A model generated the notes under the pieces. The model had not been told where the DNA came from. It saw nothing but the letters and a program-made list of their open reading frames with translations, and searched no databases. Source: JAIQFL01 sp035295745 (GTDB lineage: Bacteria > Acidobacteriota > Terriglobia > Bryobacterales > Bryobacteraceae). Taken from it: 43,084 nucleotides of DNA. The stretch is from positions 1 through 43,084 of the forward strand of contig DATGIL010000030.1 of NCBI GenBank assembly GCA_035295745.1. The letters run 5' to 3'. Below, in pieces: positions 40,432-43,084 of this stretch (its first letter is position 1; each line of letters starts with the position of its first letter). Both the position numbers and the translations under genes were made by a program.

Positions 40432-41636
40432 GCCAAGGCTTTCGAAAGCAGATCCAGAAACAGGCCGACATCCGCCACTACGCCCACCGCCTGCCCCGTG
40501 CCGCGATCGCTCACCTTCGTGGCCACCGCGGGATTGATATCCACGCAAACGATCTTGACCCAACTGGGCAGCATGTTGCCGGTGGCGATGGAGTGGAGCA
40601 TCGAACCCAGGCACAGCACCAGCCCCGCGCCGCGCAATTGCTCGGCATAGGCGTCCTGCGCGCGATTCATGTCGGTGATCGTGTCGGGCAGCGGCCCATC
40701 GTCGCGAAGGCTCCCCGCCAGTACGAACGGCACCCCTGCCTTCACGCATTCGTACAAAATGCCCGAGCGCAGCCGGCCGCACTCCACCGCCTGCGCGACC
40801 GATCCCGCATGATTGATCGCGTTGATCGCGCGCATGTGATTGCGATGCCCGTGCTCCTCGGCGCGGCCATCGGACATGCGCACTCCCAGCGACGTGCCGA
40901 AGAGGGCGGCCTCGATATCGTGAACCCCGAGCGCGTTGCCACTGAGCACCGCCTGCACGCAGCCGTTGCGGATCAACGAGGCCAGTCCCGCCACGCCGCC
41001 GGTGTGCACCACCACCGGACCTGCCACCACGATCACCTTCTGTTGCTGCCCTATGGCGTGCCGGACCAGCGCGGCGGTCTGCCGGACCGCGGTCTCCACT
41101 TGCCGTTCCGACGAGATGCCGTTCGACATGAAAGCGAAAGCCAAACGGTCGCGCTCCTTGGCCTCCGGGATCACGCGAATGCCGCGCAGCCCCACCACGA
41201 TCTGATCTCCGTTGCGCAGATCGCGCAACCTGCGGCACACCGCTCGACCCTCGCGGACGACGATCATCGCGTCCATGCGCTGCGCCTCCACTTCGATCCA
41301 CTTGCCGCCGCTGCGCACGTGCGTATGATGGTTGGTGGTGGAGTAGAAGTCTTCCGGCGCGCAGCGGTCCGCTTCCACCGGACGGAGCTGTGCGTCGCCC
41401 GCATCCACTGGCGCGCAGCCCAGTTCCAGCAGGCTGGCGATCAGCCGTTCGAGCGCCTCGCCGTCGGGCGTCTCCACCTTCAGGCGCAGATAGGAAGGTT
41501 CACTGTTGGTGCGGCCAATGCGGAATTGCTGCACTTCGAAGCGGCCGCTATACTCCACGACCTTATCGAAGATGTTCTCCATGATATGGGAATCGATCAG
41601 GTGGCCTTCCGCTTCGACCACTTCCTGGAATGGCAT
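40428..41636 (-). CDS. LOR/SDH conserved-domain protein (TIGR00300 type, ornithine cyclodeaminase-like)
   Basis: A 402-residue protein recalling the TIGR00300 family, which shares a conserved domain with plant lysine-ketoglutarate reductase/saccharopine dehydrogenase and includes archaeal-type ornithine cyclodeaminase. Characteristic parts are EAEGHLIDSHIMENIFDKVV, FYSTTNHHTHVR, AGPVVVHTGGVAGLASLI and MSDGRAEEHGHRNHMRAINA, and LCLGSMLHSIATGNMLP near the end. The start ATG 41636 has AGAGGT upstream. It is coupled to queF by a four-base overlap. A role in ornithine or arginine metabolism is likely from family knowledge; the link to queuosine is only positional. Confidence 0.85.
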   Translation of the reverse strand: MPFQEVVEAEGHLIDSHIMENIFDKVVEYSGRFEVQQFRIGRTNSEPSYLRLKVETPDGEALERLIASLLELGCAPVDAGDAQLRPVEADRCAPEDFYSTTNHHTHVRSGGKWIEVEAQRMDAMIVVREGRAVCRRLRDLRNGDQIVVGLRGIRVIPEAKERDRLAFAFMSNGISSERQVETAVRQTAALVRHAIGQQQKVIVVAGPVVVHTGGVAGLASLIRNGCVQAVLSGNALGVHDIEAALFGTSLGVRMSDGRAEEHGHRNHMRAINAINHAGSVAQAVECGRLRSGILYECVKAGVPFVLAGSLRDDGPLPDTITDMNRAQDAYAEQLRGAGLVLCLGSMLHSIATGNMLPSWVKIVCVDINPAVATKVSDRGTGQAVGVVADVGLFLDLLSKALA

Positions 41637-41666
41637 ACAGACCTCTATTGTAACGTGGGGTCTGCT

Positions 41667-42401
41667 TCAGGCTCCCCGCAGAAAGTCCTCAGCCGTTTTC
41701 AAGAATTCCTGCCATCGTTCGCCGATGACCGGCCCATGTCCTCCGCCCGGAACAATCCAAAGACTCGCTTGCGGTATCGCCTGTGCCATATCGACCGAGA
41801 GTTGCACCGGATAGAGTGGATCGCCATCGCCCTGCACGATCAGTGTGCGCGCGCGAATGGTCGCCAGGTGCGGTGGAGTGAAGTTCATGTCGTCGTAGCT
41901 GTCGGCGAAGGCTTCGGTGCTCGAGAGGAGGGCATCGATCTGGGCATCCCCGCCGGGATGTTTCTGCCGCAAAAGCGCGCGCTGCGATTCCGGTAAAAGC
42001 TGCCGGTACTGCCGCATGATGGAGCGCGCCTGCGCGGGATAATACGGGGTCGCGCTCACCAGCACCATCGCGGCGATGCGTTCGGGCTGTCGCGTGGCCA
42101 GGTGGAGCAGAACGTTGCCTCCGCCGCTCACGCCCACTCCTTTGCACGTGCCGATCTGGAGATGATCGAGCAGCGCGACGACGTCGTTGGCTGCGTCCTG
42201 ATGACGAAACGGCTTCGTGAGTGTGCCCGATCTGCCGTGTCCCCGAAAGTCAGGCACGATGAGCTGAAACTGCCGCGACCAGGCCGCCGCCACGCTGGCC
42301 CAATCCTGGCTGGTTCCCGTGAATCCATGCAGAAGGAGCACGGGATCGCCCGTACCGTGGACTTCATAGTAAATCTGGCTGTCGTTCCGATTCAGGGTCA
42401 T
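41667..42401 (-). CDS. Alpha/beta hydrolase
   Basis: A 244-residue alpha/beta hydrolase of the lactonase/esterase type. The oxyanion segment is LLLHGFTGTSQDW, the nucleophile elbow GVGVSGGGNVLLHLA (Ser), the acid QGDGDPLYP (Asp) and the base PGGGHGP (His), so the triad is complete. DFRGHGRSG is the usual second motif. It lies 30 bp upstream of the TIGR00300 gene on the same strand and probably begins that operon. Substrate cannot be told from sequence. Confidence 0.9.
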   Translation of the reverse strand: MTLNRNDSQIYYEVHGTGDPVLLLHGFTGTSQDWASVAAAWSRQFQLIVPDFRGHGRSGTLTKPFRHQDAANDVVALLDHLQIGTCKGVGVSGGGNVLLHLATRQPERIAAMVLVSATPYYPAQARSIMRQYRQLLPESQRALLRQKHPGGDAQIDALLSSTEAFADSYDDMNFTPPHLATIRARTLIVQGDGDPLYPVQLSVDMAQAIPQASLWIVPGGGHGPVIGERWQEFLKTAEDFLRGA

Positions 42402-42651
42402 GGCGCTTGGACTAAAGTAGCACCAGCAGTTCGCCGGTCTCGGTCTTTAGCGAAACTGCCCCTTCCCGTTCGATTCCTCACTTATCCAAATGACATAGCT
42501 GACACACCGATCTCGCCGGAGTTCCACTCCGCAGTGCGTGGCCCATCATCCTGCTGGTCTGATGCCTCGTCGCTCCCGGATCAAAGTGCGGCTGGCGCCA
42601 GAACCAACGATCGCGGTGTTGTTCCATCAAGGGGATTAAGCCCGTGGTAAT

Positions 42652-42960
42652 CTAGGCCAAAAACTTGACAATGCCACAAATGCCGGCTACCGCGGTCGCG
42701 AAAACAACCAGAATAAAAGCGCAACCCCCACCGACGTTCAAGTTCTGTCCGATTGTCAAGTTCTGAACGAACTTGAGTTTGCCTGCCACATATGAGAAAA
42801 CGGCGACATCGCCTGACCGCATATCAAAATTTACATCAGGAACGTTGAACTGAATCAGTTCCTCACGACCTGACGAATTGTACACACGGACAGAAAAATG
42901 GCGGATATGATTACGCACGCGCGAATTCTTCGCTCTCACCTTGACCTCGACTTTATCCAA
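42652..42960 (-). CDS. Small hypothetical protein with C-terminal membrane helix
   Basis: Up to 102 residues from TTG 42960, just after an in-frame stop; GTG 42939, with GAGG five bases upstream, is a better start. The N-terminal 70 residues look beta-rich (HFSVRVYNSSGREELIQFNV), followed by a hydrophobic tail (GGGCAFILVVFATAVAGICG). No family recognised. The DNA is visibly richer in A and T than the rest of the window, which hints at acquisition from elsewhere. The 250 bases between it and the hydrolase gene hold nothing recognisable. Confidence 0.45.
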   Translation of the reverse strand: MDKVEVKVRAKNSRVRNHIRHFSVRVYNSSGREELIQFNVPDVNFDMRSGDVAVFSYVAGKLKFVQNLTIGQNLNVGGGCAFILVVFATAVAGICGIVKFLA

Positions 42961-43084
42961 TCATTGGGCATAGCAAGCCGCTTCGTGCAGAGCGAGGACG
43001 AGGCGGTGCGGGATAGTGACCTTGCGACGAGAATTCGAGAAAAGGAGGGGATGCTGCCAAATGCGCTGGCGCACCAGGGCAATG
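42898..43084 (+). CDS. Possible partial CDS running off the right edge
   Basis: A frame from ATG 42898 stays open for 62 codons to the window end (LGIASRFVQSEDEAVRD, LATRIREKEGMLPNALAHQG). The latter half has GC-rich third positions as in real genes here, while the first 20 codons overlap the opposite-strand hypothetical gene. No family is recognised and there is no clear ribosome binding site, so the true start may lie downstream of 42950 and the call is weak. Confidence 0.25.
   Translation, partial: MADMITHARILRSHLDLDFIQSLGIASRFVQSEDEAVRDSDLATRIREKEGMLPNALAHQGN

Noticed and set aside
40383..41996. 537-codon plus-strand frame, and similar ones at 38910-40313, 24441-25853 and 23450-24550
   Set aside because: Each lies fully opposite well-recognised minus-strand genes, is rich in His and Arg as antisense frames of GC-rich genes are, and has no motif.

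Overview
ORGANISM. The window is GC-rich, gene-dense chromosomal DNA, most likely from an acidobacterium of the Solibacter/Bryobacter type. The evidence is four lineage-typical protein families recognised by motif, not by search: a secreted protein ending in the Solibacter C-terminal domain (TIGR03437 type, 3807-4826), a duplicated orphan FtsX/MacB permease (ADOP, TIGR03434 type, 13219-15834), an acidobacterial VWFA-related protein (TIGR03436 type, 32855-34564), and many secreted proteins of unknown function. No rRNA, intact tRNA, CRISPR array, integrase or transposase gene was seen. LAYOUT. 1-2520: REP-like repeats and a transketolase. 2521-9413: loosely packed genes, including a RibD-C reductase, two secreted proteins, a serine-hydrolase-fold protein lacking its catalytic residues, a 5'-truncated acetamidase and a membrane protein. 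9436-11494 (minus): an FAD oxidoreductase and an ECF41 sigma factor behind a recognisable ECF41-type promoter. 11566-15834: a secreted GH32 fructosidase and the ADOP permease. 15959-21126 (plus): a tightly coupled operon apbE-hemE-hemH-(unknown HExxH protein)-hemG for late heme synthesis. 21149-21186: a run of G-tracts. 21286-23073 (minus): a His/Cys-rich small exported protein and a Met/His-rich predicted outer-membrane barrel, probably copper related. 23108-28210 (minus): a nucleoside salvage operon deoA-nupC-pnp-cdd-amidohydrolase. 28326-30249 (plus): Mrp/ApbC ATPase and a membrane-anchored protein. 30395-32710: DJ-1/PfpI, DUF892 ferritin-like protein and topoisomerase IB, a stress-type group. 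32855-34564: VWFA protein. 34789-38422 (plus): ECF sigma factor, zinc-binding HEAT-repeat anti-sigma factor, DUF4097-like protein and double-PDZ protein, a likely envelope-stress operon. 38589-42401 (minus): alpha/beta hydrolase, TIGR00300 LOR/SDH-type protein, queF and a coiled-coil methyltransferase. 42652-43084: a less GC-rich edge. HOW THE GENES WORK TOGETHER. The heme operon converts uroporphyrinogen to heme; its ferrochelatase resembles the coproporphyrin type, no ChdC/HemQ is visible, and an unrecognised HExxH protein sits between hemH and hemG. The nucleoside operon imports nucleosides and cleaves or deaminates them. The sigma/anti-sigma operon ends in two exported proteins that could sense or repair the envelope. 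REPEATS. Two copies of a palindromic element of about 130-150 bp with GTGGCGCAAACAC ends lie at 30253-30382 and 38433-38580, in opposite orientation. The second copy is bracketed by a 28-bp near-perfect direct repeat that overlaps the 3' ends of both flanking genes. A REP-like motif occurs four times in the first 2.8 kb.
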